This document shows, piece after piece, positions 1 to 10,470 of a DNA stretch of 64,000 nt. Each line of letters starts with the position of its first letter. Within the stretch, counting starts at the first letter, position 1. The notes below the pieces were generated by a model, which saw only the letters and a list, made by a program, of their open reading frames with translations, made no database searches and had not been told where the DNA came from. The position numbers and the translations under genes are program-made. Location of the stretch: positions 3,224,001 to 3,288,000 of the forward strand of contig JASISA010000025.1 in assembly GCA_031771865.1 (NCBI GenBank), read 5' to 3'. The DNA is from Nothophaeocryptopus gaeumannii. Lineage: Eukaryota > Ascomycota > Dothideomycetes > Mycosphaerellales > Mycosphaerellaceae.

Positions 1-1
1 A

Positions 2-1201
2 CCACGATCGGGACTCAAGAGACCTGCCATCTACTTCACTGCGAACCTCACAATCGCAAATGCGCGGCAGAAGGTACCTATCAGGAGTAAGCAAGAGGAA
101 CACCTAAAGAGCTTTGAGCCATTGCCTTGCAATGTTCTTGAACCACTGCAGCACGATCCGGCGCTGAGTAACTCCAACGTCTGCCTTTTGGAATCTCGCA
201 TTACGAAAGTTGCTCCAAAGCCTCCGAATCTTGCAGACTCCATCAAGCCCATCCGTGGAGCGTCAAAACGAGCCTTCCCAGCCGTGCCTGCGCTCTTTAC
301 CAGGATCCGATATTCCACGCTACCAGACGCGCTTGTAGCCAGCCTTCATCTCGAGACGTCGAATTTCATTGCTGAAACAGTTCAGATCACTGAAGCGAAG
401 CTTGACATCAGCAACGCCGCGGTCGAGGATCTTACGAACATTGCCTTGCCGCTGGATACTCGAGGCGGGGACGAAACCATCCTCCTCTTCAAGCTCGCGC
501 CGATAGACCACAAGTCGCCCCCTACAGAAGAAACCGCAGTCCACATTTCAATCAAAGCCGAAGCCAGCCTCGATCAAGGATCACAGATCCCTCTTGAAAT
601 TCAATGGCAGGCCCACGTCGATCTCTCGCGTACTTGGCAAAAGCCAATATATCGCTGGTCACAGCCTCTCAAAGCGACTTCTCATCAGAAGTCGCTCTCC
701 GTTCAGTCAATCCCCAAGCCGTCCATCGACGCCGGCTCGCGAGCCAGTGATGATTTCAGCGGAGGTGGCGTTACGTTTAGCTTCACAGTCTCCGCAACGA
801 CACACGCGTCCGAAGAGTTCAAGCTCTCTGTCCATTGCACCAACCGATGCTCCCGCACGAGACGTTTCGGTCTGGTCATGTTGCAACCTCGTAAGCCCAG
901 GACAATAGCACTGTCCTCTGCAACAAATCTGGCCGAAGCGGACCTTTTGGCTGGCATTTTCAACGCTCCTGCGTTAGAACGTACGAAACCGCAGGATGTG
1001 CTAGATCTCAACCCAGATGTGAGAATTGGGCCTTTACAGGCTGGAGCTTGCTTTGAGACACACATGACTTTCAAGGCTCTGAGGACCGGTGTTCTAGACA
1101 TGGGGACACTAAGAATTGTGGACCTGGATACAAGACAGACGGTCGATGTGAGGGAGCTGCCGGATATTGTTGCTTTGGAGAGGATCGATGGATTCGAATG
1201 A
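2..1201 (+). CDS. TRS65: TRAPPII complex subunit Trs65-like, 3' part
   Basis: The frame is open from the first bases of the window, so the 5' end lies outside; about 399 codons remain, ending in TGA at 1199-1201. The C-terminal block with VRIGPLQAGACFE, then LRIVDLDTRQTVDVRELPDI, is the conserved end of fungal Trs65 (TRAPPC14-like). Trs65 helps TRAPPII dimerise and act as a Rab exchange factor in late-Golgi traffic. A predicted beta-rich region precedes it. No intron is needed in the visible part. The neighbour is an unrelated convergent gene. The family call rests on the C-terminal signature recalled from homologues; the missing N-terminus could not be inspected. Confidence 0.7.
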   Translation, partial: PRSGLKRPAIYFTANLTIANARQKVPIRSKQEEHLKSFEPLPCNVLEPLQHDPALSNSNVCLLESRITKVAPKPPNLADSIKPIRGASKRAFPAVPALFTRIRYSTLPDALVASLHLETSNFIAETVQITEAKLDISNAAVEDLTNIALPLDTRGGDETILLFKLAPIDHKSPPTEETAVHISIKAEASLDQGSQIPLEIQWQAHVDLSRTWQKPIYRWSQPLKATSHQKSLSVQSIPKPSIDAGSRASDDFSGGGVTFSFTVSATTHASEEFKLSVHCTNRCSRTRRFGLVMLQPRKPRTIALSSATNLAEADLLAGIFNAPALERTKPQDVLDLNPDVRIGPLQAGACFETHMTFKALRTGVLDMGTLRIVDLDTRQTVDVRELPDIVALERIDGFE

Positions 1202-1721
1202 TCAAGGCGCTCCCAGGACCTCTCACATTTATCATACGACAGGAGACGCGTTCCGAAGGAGATCCGCTCTGCTCTTACACGACAACACAAGACAGCAACG
1301 CGGCTTGAACGCCGATGCCAAAATACAAGTACCGAAGAGTGAGAGTGCGACTGAAATTCTTCGTACTATTCAAAGCCCACAAGAGTCGTAATCGTACGAA
1401 GCTTGACGTTCTACTACATAAAGTCAACGCCGCTGTCCGCAACAGTACTTTTCTCCACATATGGAGGTTTATAAGCCGCTGTTCGGGGAAGTTGAAATCA
1501 TTGAAAACGACTCGCATTTCGGGGGCACTTGTGTAGCTCTAAACCTAGATCATCACCGAGCTGCCCACTGTACCGACTGTGCCGAGACTGATCTATCACA
1601 TCAGCTTAGAGCCTGCAATCTGTCTTCAAACGTTCAGTTGAAGGGCACTGAGTAGCAAAACCAAATCAGTCAGCACTTTTAGCATCTTCAAATACGCCCT
1701 CGATCCTCGTCCGTGAACCTC
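1202..1721. other. convergent 3' intergenic region
   Basis: Gap between the stop of the Trs65-like gene and the stop of the GH28 gene. It should hold both 3' UTRs and terminators. Short ORFs here show no coding pattern. Confidence 0.6.
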
Positions 1722-3213
1722 CTAAGTCACAGATGTCGGACCAGTGCAAGCAAACCCCTCAGGACCCTCAACGTAACTGCAAAGGTAGTTGCTCGCCGGT
1801 CCTCCGGTATCCGTGCTCGTCAATTGGATGTTCTCGACTTTGATATCAGTGCAAGGGGTGGTACCAGAGCACTGAAATCGAACGACATCATTTGTCTTCA
1901 GCGTTCCGCGGATATCGTAGTTGTTGAAGTCGCTGATTTGGAATTTGCTCGTATCGCAATGTGCTCTAACGCCTTCGAAGTTGACGCACTGTGTGATTTC
2001 GAGCGCATGGTCCACGTCGTATAGAGTCCAGTTATTGAAAGTGACGTTCTTGAGAAAGCCTGTACCGCCTCCGCCACCGTTTGGTGGGACTCCTTGCTGT
2101 ACACCGGTCCTGAAGAAATGTCAGCCTGGGTTCCGCCTGCGCGCTCGTTTAGAATGCAAGTCTCACCAAGTCTTGATGTAGCCGCCTTGATGCGAGCCGT
2201 GCATGACGATGTTGCGTGCCGTGACATTCTCGATCGTTTCGTATTCGCCTGGGAATTGGCCGATTGAGCCCATGGCCATTCCACTGCCGTTGTAGAAGGT
2301 ACAATCTTCGATAAGAATGTTTGTACTGTTGGCTTTCTGAGAGATGTTGTCATCTCCGCATCTCACGGTCCAGCGAGCGAATGTGATGTTGTTGGCGTAT
2401 ATGGTATCGGCACCTGTATCACAATTCAGCATGTGAGTATTAGCACGAGATAGGCATACGACCATACCATCAGTATTCATATCCGAGCCGCCCTTGAGAT
2501 TGGTATTATTGACGTAGACATCCTGCAGCAAAACGTTTTCACTGTTGATGAGTGTCATCGTCCACATTTGGCTCTGAACGAAGCGAATGTTTTCAATCAC
2601 TGAGTTGGTCAAGCCATCAAAGGTAATCTGATGCGGTCGGTTCGGGTAGTTGCTGATGCCGTGCGCAAAATCGTACCACACTTGACCGTCTCCATCGAAT
2701 GTGCCGTAGCCATTGCCATGCAAGTGCACTTGGTCGCCACCTGTTTGCAGTCAGCACATGCTACTCATGATGTGCAATCAATCTGCCAGGCAAACCGAGG
2801 CGAAACGCTGTCGACTGGTTCTGATATCCAACGGGGAGTGAGTTGGCCAGCCAGTAGTTGATGTCGGAGTTATCCCAAAGTAAGGTCCCTTGAACGTCAA
2901 CCTCCACGTTGGAGAGACCCTCGATCTTCAAGACTGAAGCGACGTGATACGTGGTGTTGTCGAAGATGACTTTGCCGTTCTTCCCGCAGCGAGCGAATGC
3001 GTCAACAATATTCGGAGCGGAATCGCCTCCGTCGGGTGCGCTCTTCACGTGGCAGATGTTGCTGCGAGTCTCAGGACCTGGATGTATCCACGGCGCTCCT
3101 GGGTAGTATGACGGAGTATCCCATGTCTTGGAGCCTGGTTGCTGCGCGGGTGTTCCAAGAATTACTTGCAGCCAGCCTAGACCGACCATGGCGAGAGCGA
3201 AAACCCTATTCAT
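1722..3213 (-). CDS. secreted GH28 exo-polygalacturonase / exo-rhamnogalacturonase-like enzyme
   Basis: Pectin-degrading glycoside hydrolase family 28, extracellular. Exons by splice signals: 3213-2796, 2740-2468, 2413-2167 and 2109-1722, giving 441 aa. The start was chosen because it yields a hydrophobic signal peptide (MNRVFALAMVGLGWL). Family motifs are NTDGADTIYANNITF, then CGDDNIS carrying the paired Asp, then GSIGQF and YIKTWTG. The endo-enzyme motifs GHG and RIK are replaced, as in the exo-acting RgxA/B/C-type branch. The middle intron (2414-2467, 54 nt) has a multiple-of-three length without a stop, so an unspliced reading also stays open; removing it restores the NTDGADT motif. The exact substrate (homogalacturonan or rhamnogalacturonan) is inferred. 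Confidence 0.9.
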
Positions 3214-4112
3214 ATTGTCAATGAGATATCTCTGCGCTTTGAGTGTGGTCAACGACAGTGGAGTGTTTTGTTTTGAAGGTGGAGCATGGTGCATGTGTAG
3301 GTGCGCAGGATGAAGCAGTGCATGACATGGCCAATATCCTTATGCATTGGCGCATAGCCATGTTGTAGCATATGGTTCATGTGGTTGCTGGGCGCACCGA
3401 TCGTATAGAAGACATGCAATTGGTTTTACTGCAGCACGAAACCAGATTTGCATCGAGAAGCGGAGGATCGCGAGTCATCGGCTCCCCTGGCGGAGATTTA
3501 ATGCAGAAGCTTTGCAAAGTACAGCGATACAGGTCGATCCTCTCAGCAACACCTGGAAGCAAGTTGTCCACTCTTCCTCCGTCTTCCAGGAGATCTTTCG
3601 GAAGCAAGAAGGTACATACCGGGGTTCGCCTCCACGCCAGTTGAAGTCCAAGTCCTATCGACGTAGGACGTGAGGGAGAAATGAGGGTATTCGGCCTGCT
3701 GTGGATGCTCGGAGCGCACCAGGCGGGAAGGAGTGCGTTCTATCAATGCATGATCCAGCAGCTCAGCCTAAACCGGCTCATCTGTAGCGAAGAGGAGTGA
3801 AGGAGTGGTAGTGGTAGCAAATGCTCGGTGTGAGACTGTGTGTGCTTTGCAGTTAGGTGAATGACCGCAGGCGATGTCATAAGAGATGCTCAGGAAGAAA
3901 GATATGGGAGATGGAGGAGGTTTAGGAGACACGCGGGAAGACTGGGAAGACATCAGACATCACCCGGGTGTCCCCCTGCTGAACCGGTGCCAAGGCCGGG
4001 ACCGACGACGACATCATCATCACCGTGTCACGAAACTGACGCGGAGAACCACCACGTTGCCAGTCACCGTACAACATCCCTCTCAAACATCTGTCTTCTC
4101 TTCTGCCCCAAG
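3214..4112. other. divergent intergenic region upstream of GH28 and tocopherol-cyclase-like genes
   Basis: About 900 bp between two divergent start codons, so it should contain both promoters. I found no additional coding frame. A short CAT/CAC-rich patch (about 4009-4022) lies near the plus-strand gene. Confidence 0.55.
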
Positions 4113-5108
4113 ATGGAGCACCATGCTCCACACAAGTCGGCCGTCTTCGAGGGCTACTACAGCAAATTCGACCTCCCAGACGGCGCCCACCTAGCATTGA
4201 TATGCTGCGAGGTCAAAGGTGCCAAAAAGAAGCCGTACATGGTGTCTTTCACGTATGTGCCGAAGAATGCCGGGCAGACCTACCAGAAGGAGGTATGGGT
4301 TGATGAGATGCGGATGACAGAATGGACCAACGACCGTGGATTCAGCATTGAGATGCCGGGCATTGGTTTCTTGAAATGGAACTCAGACTCCACGACCGAG
4401 TATGAGCTCAATCATTCAGATTTCTCATTCTCAGCGAAAGCGAATTCAAGGATTCCTTGGTCACGACATACCAATACTCCGGAAGGTCTTCTCGTCAATC
4501 TTCCTCTTCCCTTACATTGGCATGTTCAATCGCTAGCCTCAGAGTGCACTTTCAAGCTGAGAATCTCCGAGCGTAAACTGGACATGTCTGGCCTGGCTAT
4601 GGTCCACGAAGAGAAGAACTGGGCGCATTCTTTCCCATCTGCTCACATGTGGCTACAAGCCCGCGATGGCGATAGAGGGTTTTGCTGCGCTGGGGGACAA
4701 ATTCTGGGCATGGAGGCCTTCCTTTTGGGCTACCGCAGCAAAGACCTGGAGCTCGACTTTCGGCCACCTTTTGCTGTTCGCCTTCTGGGCTTGGGACCTT
4801 TCATGTCCTACACTCATGACTGGGATTCACGCACATTTACCCTGACTGTTCAAAGCTTTCGGCAAAAGCTGACCGTCAAGGCGTCTGCTCCGAAAGGCAC
4901 GTTCTTCTCACTCAGCTCTCCCTTTCCCGAAGGCCACCGTGAGAACTACCTTGGACAGAGCTTTCGGGCCACATTTGAGATCAAAATCTACCAGAGTGGG
5001 TGGTTCAGCGGGTGGAAGTTAGTACGTGAAGACCAGTTTGAGAATGCGAGCCTAGAGTTTGGAGGAGGCTACTACCCACATGCCGGCAGTAGCCAAAGAT
5101 TTCATTGA
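4113..5108 (+). CDS. tocopherol cyclase-like domain protein
   Basis: Single-exon ORF of 331 aa from the ATG at 4113; the frame is open further upstream but that stretch lacks coding character. The centre carries MVHEEKNWAHSFP, followed by the Trp- and Gly-rich stretches WLQARDGDRGFCCAGG and the hydrophobic FLLGYRS segment. This arrangement resembles the tocopherol cyclase-like family (Pfam PF14249), in which plant members close the chromanol ring of vitamin E. Fungi do not make tocopherol by the plant route, so the substrate here is unknown. There is no signal peptide or transmembrane helix. No neighbouring gene points to a pathway. The family call is fairly confident; the reaction is not assigned. 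Confidence 0.7.
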   Translation: MEHHAPHKSAVFEGYYSKFDLPDGAHLALICCEVKGAKKKPYMVSFTYVPKNAGQTYQKEVWVDEMRMTEWTNDRGFSIEMPGIGFLKWNSDSTTEYELNHSDFSFSAKANSRIPWSRHTNTPEGLLVNLPLPLHWHVQSLASECTFKLRISERKLDMSGLAMVHEEKNWAHSFPSAHMWLQARDGDRGFCCAGGQILGMEAFLLGYRSKDLELDFRPPFAVRLLGLGPFMSYTHDWDSRTFTLTVQSFRQKLTVKASAPKGTFFSLSSPFPEGHRENYLGQSFRATFEIKIYQSGWFSGWKLVREDQFENASLEFGGGYYPHAGSSQRFH

Positions 5109-5785
5109 AAGTCTGCGAGAGCACGAATTCATCACTGAGGCCCTTGCGTGTGCCGCAAAGGAGAAGGCTCATTGCTCCTGGTTGGCTTGCTACTCCGCAT
5201 GGGGCTGACAACGAAGCTGCTGTCCCGGGCCTCACCGCTAAGATCAGGACTGACCATTGCTGGAGAAGGTCTTGCGGATGGAGGTGTTCTTGGAGTAAGG
5301 TTCGCCGACATGCTCTCTTCTCCATGATGGTCTGCCGAATGCCAGGCCAGGATGTTGCGAGTTTTTCCATCGCTATTTACGAGACTTGTGCGAGAGGCGT
5401 TACGGCGACCCAGGACTGGAGAATCAAGGTCAGGGCCAATTGGCCGCGGAGGGGTGGACTGCTCGGTGTTAGTGGATCTATTAGCCGAAAAGATGCCTTT
5501 GAAGCACTAACTGTATCATCCAGCTCAGAGAGGTGCTCAAAGAAGATGCTCGACCGACTGCCACTATCGTGACTGCGTCTCGGCATCGATGTACTATCGA
5601 GCATCTGCGGCGGTCTGAGCACCCCAGCGGGCACCATCCCCGGACCTCCTTCCGCCCTCCTCCCAGGTGTCGCTGGCACAGGCTTCGTCAACGGACCAGC
5701 GACGCGCTCGCCTTCAAGCTCGCCGAATTGATCAGCACTCTTCGTGTTGTTGGACTGGCCGTGGGAACCTACACATACCCTCAAG
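5109..5785. other. convergent 3' intergenic region
   Basis: Space between two converging stop codons. Overlapping frames on both strands run about 90-185 codons, but their composition is not protein-like and they have no start context. Nothing else seen. Confidence 0.5.
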
Positions 5786-7180
5786 TCAGACAAAGCTCCT
5801 AGTGTCCTCCACATCGCGGTAGATACTCCGCTGTCTCGTGTGCTGGGGAGCATAGTACGAACCTCCGTTTGCTGCATACGCATCGTTGCTTGTGCTGCCT
5901 TGGCGATGATGGCCGCTTGCTGCAGCAACCGCTGCATCTTGGTTGAAGCCGTTGAAGTACTGCTCTGAGGATGCTATTGGCGCGACAGGTTTCAGAATGC
6001 TCTTTTCGTCCCGCTCTTCGAGCTGTCTTCTTCTGCGGCGGGCGAAAAAAGCGATGAGGAACAAGATCAAAGCCAGTCCAGCAATTCCACCGACGACACC
6101 TCCTGCAATCGCTCCCGCGTTTGAGCCACCTCCTCCGCTTGATGGAGCCACTGTTGACGAAGCGCTTGCACTTGGCGACGGGGAAGCGACCGCGTTCTGA
6201 TCGCTCTTGTAGCAAGTGACATACGTGCTGACCAGCGCTGTCGCATCGTCGGTCGACGTCTGCACATTCCTTAAATAACATAATCCAGAATCGTTCCCCA
6301 CGAAGGAGAAACCGACACAATTTCCATCACGCGAGCAAGTCGAGAAGCATTGTCCATATCCTCCTGCATCCACTTTGACGATCTCATACGCACCTCCTGC
6401 GTTGGTGGTCGAACATTTGATCAGATACGAGACACCGGACTCGTCTTGGAAGGTGTCAAGTGAGGCAGCTGGGCATGTTGGAGCAGGTGTGGCGAGCGTT
6501 CCTGAGACGGTCGTCGCTGGGCCTGTGGCGTCTGCTGTTGCTGTACCTGTCAAGCTTTTGGAAGCGCTGGTGCTCGTTGCTGATGCATTGGCTGTTGTCT
6601 GCGTTCCAGAAGTCGATGCTCTCGAAGTCGAAGCTGCTGTCCCTGTCCTGGTCGTCGCTATCCCGGTCCTAGTCGCAGTACCTGTACTAGTCCGCGTGCT
6701 CGAAGCAGCTGGTTTACCCACTGTGGAGATCGTCTGCTGCGACTCTCTTGCTTCAAGCCCAGCAGCATCGATGGCAGTGCCGGTAGCTGCCGATTTTGTC
6801 TGCTGGACTTCCTTCTCATGAAGAGCTCCTGCGCATCCGCCTTCGCTCTCGCATGGATTGGCAGCACAGCATCCTCGGTATCCATTGTTCGGGCAAGAGT
6901 AATATGTCAACCCTGTTGCGCAGGATCGTCTTTTCGCGATCTCCAGAGCGGAATTTTTGCCTGTTACTGTAATAGAGGCGGTTGGAGTATAAGGGGCACC
7001 TTGTGCTGCTTGAAGCAGGGCGCTCGCCCTGCTGAGTCCAGCACCTCTTCTGTTGCGACCAAGCTGCCTGGTATTGGCGGGAGCGTTTTGTGATGTGTCG
7101 GTGGCCGTGGCGGATTCAATCGTGGTATTGAAGGCTTCCTTCAGCGCCTTGGCGACGCCCGTCAGGTCTGGGACGATCAT
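5786..7180 (-). CDS. Ser/Thr-rich single-pass membrane protein with PAN-like domain
   Basis: 464 aa without introns. Order of parts: a short N-terminal region; a Cys cluster (YYSCPNNGYRGCC) common in fungal wall-associated proteins; a long Ser/Thr/Ala linker (about residues 130-235), probably O-mannosylated; a Cys-containing PAN/Apple-like unit (YGQCFSTCSRDGNCVGFSF); a Gly-rich spacer; one transmembrane helix (AGLALILFLIAFF); and a basic stop-transfer RRRRR. The cytoplasmic tail is polar and ends DTRSFV. The layout resembles Wsc/Mid2-type wall sensors, but no recognisable signal peptide follows the ATG at 7180. Either the true start is in an upstream exon or export is unconventional. Role in wall sensing is inference. 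Confidence 0.7.
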   Translation of the reverse strand: MIVPDLTGVAKALKEAFNTTIESATATDTSQNAPANTRQLGRNRRGAGLSRASALLQAAQGAPYTPTASITVTGKNSALEIAKRRSCATGLTYYSCPNNGYRGCCAANPCESEGGCAGALHEKEVQQTKSAATGTAIDAAGLEARESQQTISTVGKPAASSTRTSTGTATRTGIATTRTGTAASTSRASTSGTQTTANASATSTSASKSLTGTATADATGPATTVSGTLATPAPTCPAASLDTFQDESGVSYLIKCSTTNAGGAYEIVKVDAGGYGQCFSTCSRDGNCVGFSFVGNDSGLCYLRNVQTSTDDATALVSTYVTCYKSDQNAVASPSPSASASSTVAPSSGGGGSNAGAIAGGVVGGIAGLALILFLIAFFARRRRRQLEERDEKSILKPVAPIASSEQYFNGFNQDAAVAAASGHHRQGSTSNDAYAANGGSYYAPQHTRQRSIYRDVEDTRSFV

Positions 7181-8110
7181 CCTCGCTAGGGATGGAGAGG
7201 CATCGAGGTAGTGATAGGTATACCGGAAACCTCATGCTCATGACAGAGCCCAAGTATACGAAAGCATGGTCTTCTGCTCCATGACGGATCGGGAAACAAT
7301 GAAACAAAGAGCAGACCATCTCTGGTCGTCGTCGCGCCTCATGCGGCTATGTCTTCGAGGCAGAAATCAAAAAGAAAACTCCTCCTCAGGCCGGAAAACG
7401 CTACTCTGCGAGCCGAACATCTGATCCTCTTTGAAGTTCTGTCTCTCGGACCGGAGTCAAAACAACGACGACGTTCCCTGAGGTTCGGTGCATGACGTCC
7501 AGGTCATGCGGAGAAGCGACCGGTCCGTGGATTGTGCCCACCTGGGACAACGACGCAAACGGCTATTCTACATTCCAGTCAGTGGCAACTCCTCTCAAAG
7601 CAGCGGTTTCTCGCTCAAAAGCGCTGTATCTTACTTGTCTATAGAGAAGATATCTCGGCCCTGTTCAAAGTTTGCTCTTTCCACGTGCGGATGCGACGCC
7701 GATCCCACTCAAGACTTAGGAGGCGAGACTGTACACACAAGCTGTACGACGTCAGGTTCATCGTTTCCCAGAACGGGAATCTCTCCTCCGTGGCGGCATA
7801 TGTTTCCATTAAGTACTTGCACTCAGAATCGCCTTTTCTCTTCCCTCCCATCGAATCTCCCTATTCTCCTCTCATACCCAGCTTCTCCCATCCCCTCTCC
7901 CTCTCCCTCTCCCTCTCCCTCTCCCTCTTCGTCTCTCTTCCTCTCCCTTTCCCTCTCCCTCTCCCTCTCCCTCACCCCTCCTCCCCTCCAAACTTAAACC
8001 ATTCTTCTCCAAACCACCTCGCAACCTCCACACAACCCGCCATCCTCATCCTCTTCACTCTCGTCTCCTCCCCCGTCGCTTTACAGATAACACAGTCCCC
8101 AGCCAGGTCC
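7181..8110. other. intergenic region containing a pyrimidine-rich tract
   Basis: 930 bp between the start of the membrane-protein gene and the stop of the next minus-strand gene. It should carry the promoter of the membrane-protein gene. Apart from the CT-rich repeat listed separately, I see no gene. Confidence 0.5.
7893..7973. repeat. (CTCCCT)n imperfect microsatellite
   Basis: About 80 bp of tandem CTCCCT hexamers with a few interruptions near the middle. One strand is pure pyrimidine apart from a single G. It lies between the membrane-protein gene and the disordered-protein gene. Confidence 0.9.
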
Positions 8111-8788
8111 CTACACCTCCAAATTTCCTTCAATCTCCCCATCCTCCCTTACAACCTCCACAATCGTATCCGGCGCATTGGATCTATCCCAGTGAGCTTT
8201 ACACGCACTCACGCGCTCACCGCGAAGTCTGTGGGCGTGGATGTTGATTTTTGATGCGTGTGCACGATTTCTGGGAGTGGGAGAGTTTCGTAGGAGCGGG
8301 TTTCGAAGATTCGGGAGAAGTGAAGCTGGCGGGTTGGAGAGGCGTGGCGGTCGCGGGTCCAGAAGAAGGCGGAGGGGCCCAAGGGGGTTGATGAGTTGAG
8401 GAGAGGGGGAGGGAGAGGAGTAGGTGGCTTCGAGGTCTGAGAGGGCTTCTCTATCTTGCGTTGAGATGTGTTCGATTGAGGTGGTGGGTTGGGTCTGAGA
8501 TGAAGGGTCGATTGTGTCGAGCGGGAGAGGGTTGATTATGATGAAGGGGTCGGTTTGGTCGTTGAGGGGGTTCTCGGTTGATTGCAGAGAGGGAATTGCT
8601 GTTGCTATATCCCGGAACGAGCGTCTGCTGGTGGTGTCGGGTTGAGAGGGTCGAGTCGTCCTCCTTCTATTATTAGTCTCGAGGTCATTCCCTTCCTTCA
8701 ATGTAGTCTGGGTCGAGAAGTTGTCGCCAGCTTTGTGCGGGAAGAGAGGACTGTTGCTGCTCCTGCTGCTGTTGCCCTGATTCGACAT
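8111..8788 (-). CDS. hypothetical, predicted disordered protein
   Basis: 225 aa if read from the ATG at 8788 (MSNQGNSSRSSNSP). The frame is open further upstream, but the Gln/Ser/Asn-rich start looks natural. It is rich in Ser, Pro, Thr and Asn in the first two thirds, then basic, and ends in the acidic EDGEIEGNLEV. No domain, signal peptide or membrane segment is visible. I do not recognise the family. It could be lineage-specific; coding status is moderately supported by ORF length and composition. Confidence 0.5.
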   Translation of the reverse strand: MSNQGNSSRSSNSPLFPHKAGDNFSTQTTLKEGNDLETNNRRRTTRPSQPDTTSRRSFRDIATAIPSLQSTENPLNDQTDPFIIINPLPLDTIDPSSQTQPTTSIEHISTQDREALSDLEATYSSPSPSPQLINPLGPLRLLLDPRPPRLSNPPASLLPNLRNPLLRNSPTPRNRAHASKINIHAHRLRGERVSACKAHWDRSNAPDTIVEVVREDGEIEGNLEV

Positions 8789-9653
8789 GATGTTGTTAAT
8801 TAATTGCAGTATAGTCAAGATCTTCGAGGTAGTGAATGTTGAGTGTTTAGCGGGTTCTTTATGGGGAGAAGCGCGAGGCGCGCTGCTTATGAATGATGCA
8901 GACCGGTAAAACCCGAAACGACAAACGCCTTCCATGTGATGAAGTCGTGCAGGGTGGCGGATTGGATGAATATGACGACAGCTGCTACTTTTTAGCTGCC
9001 AGCACTTCTACACATGCTGCTTTGCAGCGGATTGTTTCATTCGCTTACATAGCCACTTCATGGCAAAGAGCAAACCAACATTCAATCCTCGGAGACCTCA
9101 CCTACTTTGGGACTAGATAGCCTTATCGATGCGGTACACGAATCAGCTCGTCAGACCTCCAGCCAACGTCCATAGCCATAAGAATCCTTTCCACAACCCA
9201 TATTTGAACGTCTCCTGCACATGTGCTTCCCTGAGCCGTCTGCGAAAGCATTCACAAAGGTCTAGTGCAGGTGAGCCTGAATGGTCTAATGAAGAGCAGT
9301 CCGGCTTCTATCGGTGCTTTGTAGTGGCCCGCTCACACGGGCTCTTTCATAGGTTGAGATGATCAGTCTACCTTTGCGTACGTTGAGACTTCCGTCTGGC
9401 TATTATCTCCAAACCTTGAGAGGCGCCAAGTCAATCTATCCTCGGCCAGAAGAATCAAAGGTAGGAGATCAAAGAGAGTTGGAGTAGAAGGGGAAAATCC
9501 TTTTGATGAGATAGAAGTGGAATTCAATACGTAGTCGGTATTCGGTACGTCTTCCATCTCTAGCGTCGAGGTAGGTGCCAAGTCGCGCGCGGCTCGACTA
9601 GCAACATCACGGCGAGAATCGATAGAGACAGGAGATCAGAGCCTAGGTAAGAG

Positions 9654-9698
<45 letters not shown>

Positions 9699-9972
9699 AG
9701 AGAGAGGATATGCGGGCCTGAAGGCGAATTGTGAGGGAAGATAAGTCAGTGGATTGAGACAGCCAGTCTATCCTGAAGTACATTGAGTATCCAGTCTGGC
9801 CTTCATCGCCTGGATGAAAGAAGATGTCAGATCGCCCAGAGTGCAGGCATCAGTTCCGCCGAGGTGCACTGAGCTAGCAGCGCAAGAGTAGAGTCTGTTT
9901 ATACGTTAGTATGAGTACATGAGAGTTTTCAGGATACCGCTGACGTACCTCAATCAGGCTTGATCATCACAT
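8789..9972. other. intergenic region with GA microsatellite
   Basis: Nearly 1.2 kb with no credible gene on either strand. It contains the promoter side of the disordered-protein gene and the 3' end of the thioesterase gene. The GA tract is listed separately. Confidence 0.5.
9658..9707. repeat. (AG)n dinucleotide microsatellite
   Basis: About 18 uninterrupted AG units, followed by a few degenerate ones; purely purine on the plus strand. Intergenic. Confidence 0.95.
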
Positions 9973-10470
9973 TTACAGCTTCGCCTTGACGCCCGCCATG
10001 GCGTTGATCTTCTCATGCTCACAAGTTGCAAGCACGGCGCTGTCACTTGCCCGCTTCAATACAGCTCGAGCTGTACCCAGCGTCCAGCCCATGTAGACAA
10101 CCTCGCTCTCAGCGGTGACGAGCTCGTCAAATTGGATCGGTCGGAGGAACTTGATGTGCATGTCCGTAGACGGCCCATCCTTCTCCCAAAAGCCCTTCTT
10201 GGCCAGAAGGTGCAGAGCAGAGCTGGTCACACCGTCGAAGAGGACCGTGATGGCACCAGCGTGCACTGTCCCGAAGGGGTTGCTGTAGTGTTTAGGGAAG
10301 GATATGGAGAATGTGACCTTGCCTGCGGTGCCGGCTTCGTTAGTCGAGGCAGACTGAATGTCGAGGTGGTCGAAAATTCCGCAGTCGAAGTTGTTGTTTG
10401 GTTGACGAGCGATCATGGCTTCTTTGTAGGCGCGGACCTTGGCGAGTGCTTTCTCTGGTGGCAATGCCAT
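9973..10470 (-). CDS. PaaI-like hotdog thioesterase family protein
   Basis: 165 aa, single exon, start ATG at 10470. The hotdog core is clear: NPFGTVHAGAITVLFDGVTS forms the central helix with the HAGA turn, followed by strand DMHIKFLRPI and a C-terminal strand ending ATCEHEK. This is the 4HBT/PaaI-like acyl-CoA thioesterase fold (ACOT13-like in eukaryotes), which hydrolyses acyl-CoA thioesters. No mitochondrial presequence is obvious and there is no PTS1, so location is open. Length fits the family. The gene stands alone, so substrate cannot be inferred from context. Confidence 0.85.
   Translation of the reverse strand: MALPPEKALAKVRAYKEAMIARQPNNNFDCGIFDHLDIQSASTNEAGTAGKVTFSISFPKHYSNPFGTVHAGAITVLFDGVTSSALHLLAKKGFWEKDGPSTDMHIKFLRPIQFDELVTAESEVVYMGWTLGTARAVLKRASDSAVLATCEHEKINAMAGVKAKL

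Noticed and set aside
703..1290. 195-codon minus-strand ORF overlapping the Trs65-like gene
   Set aside because: It is antisense to a frame with clear Trs65 motifs, is Ser/Arg/Leu-rich without a domain and has no supporting splice or start context.
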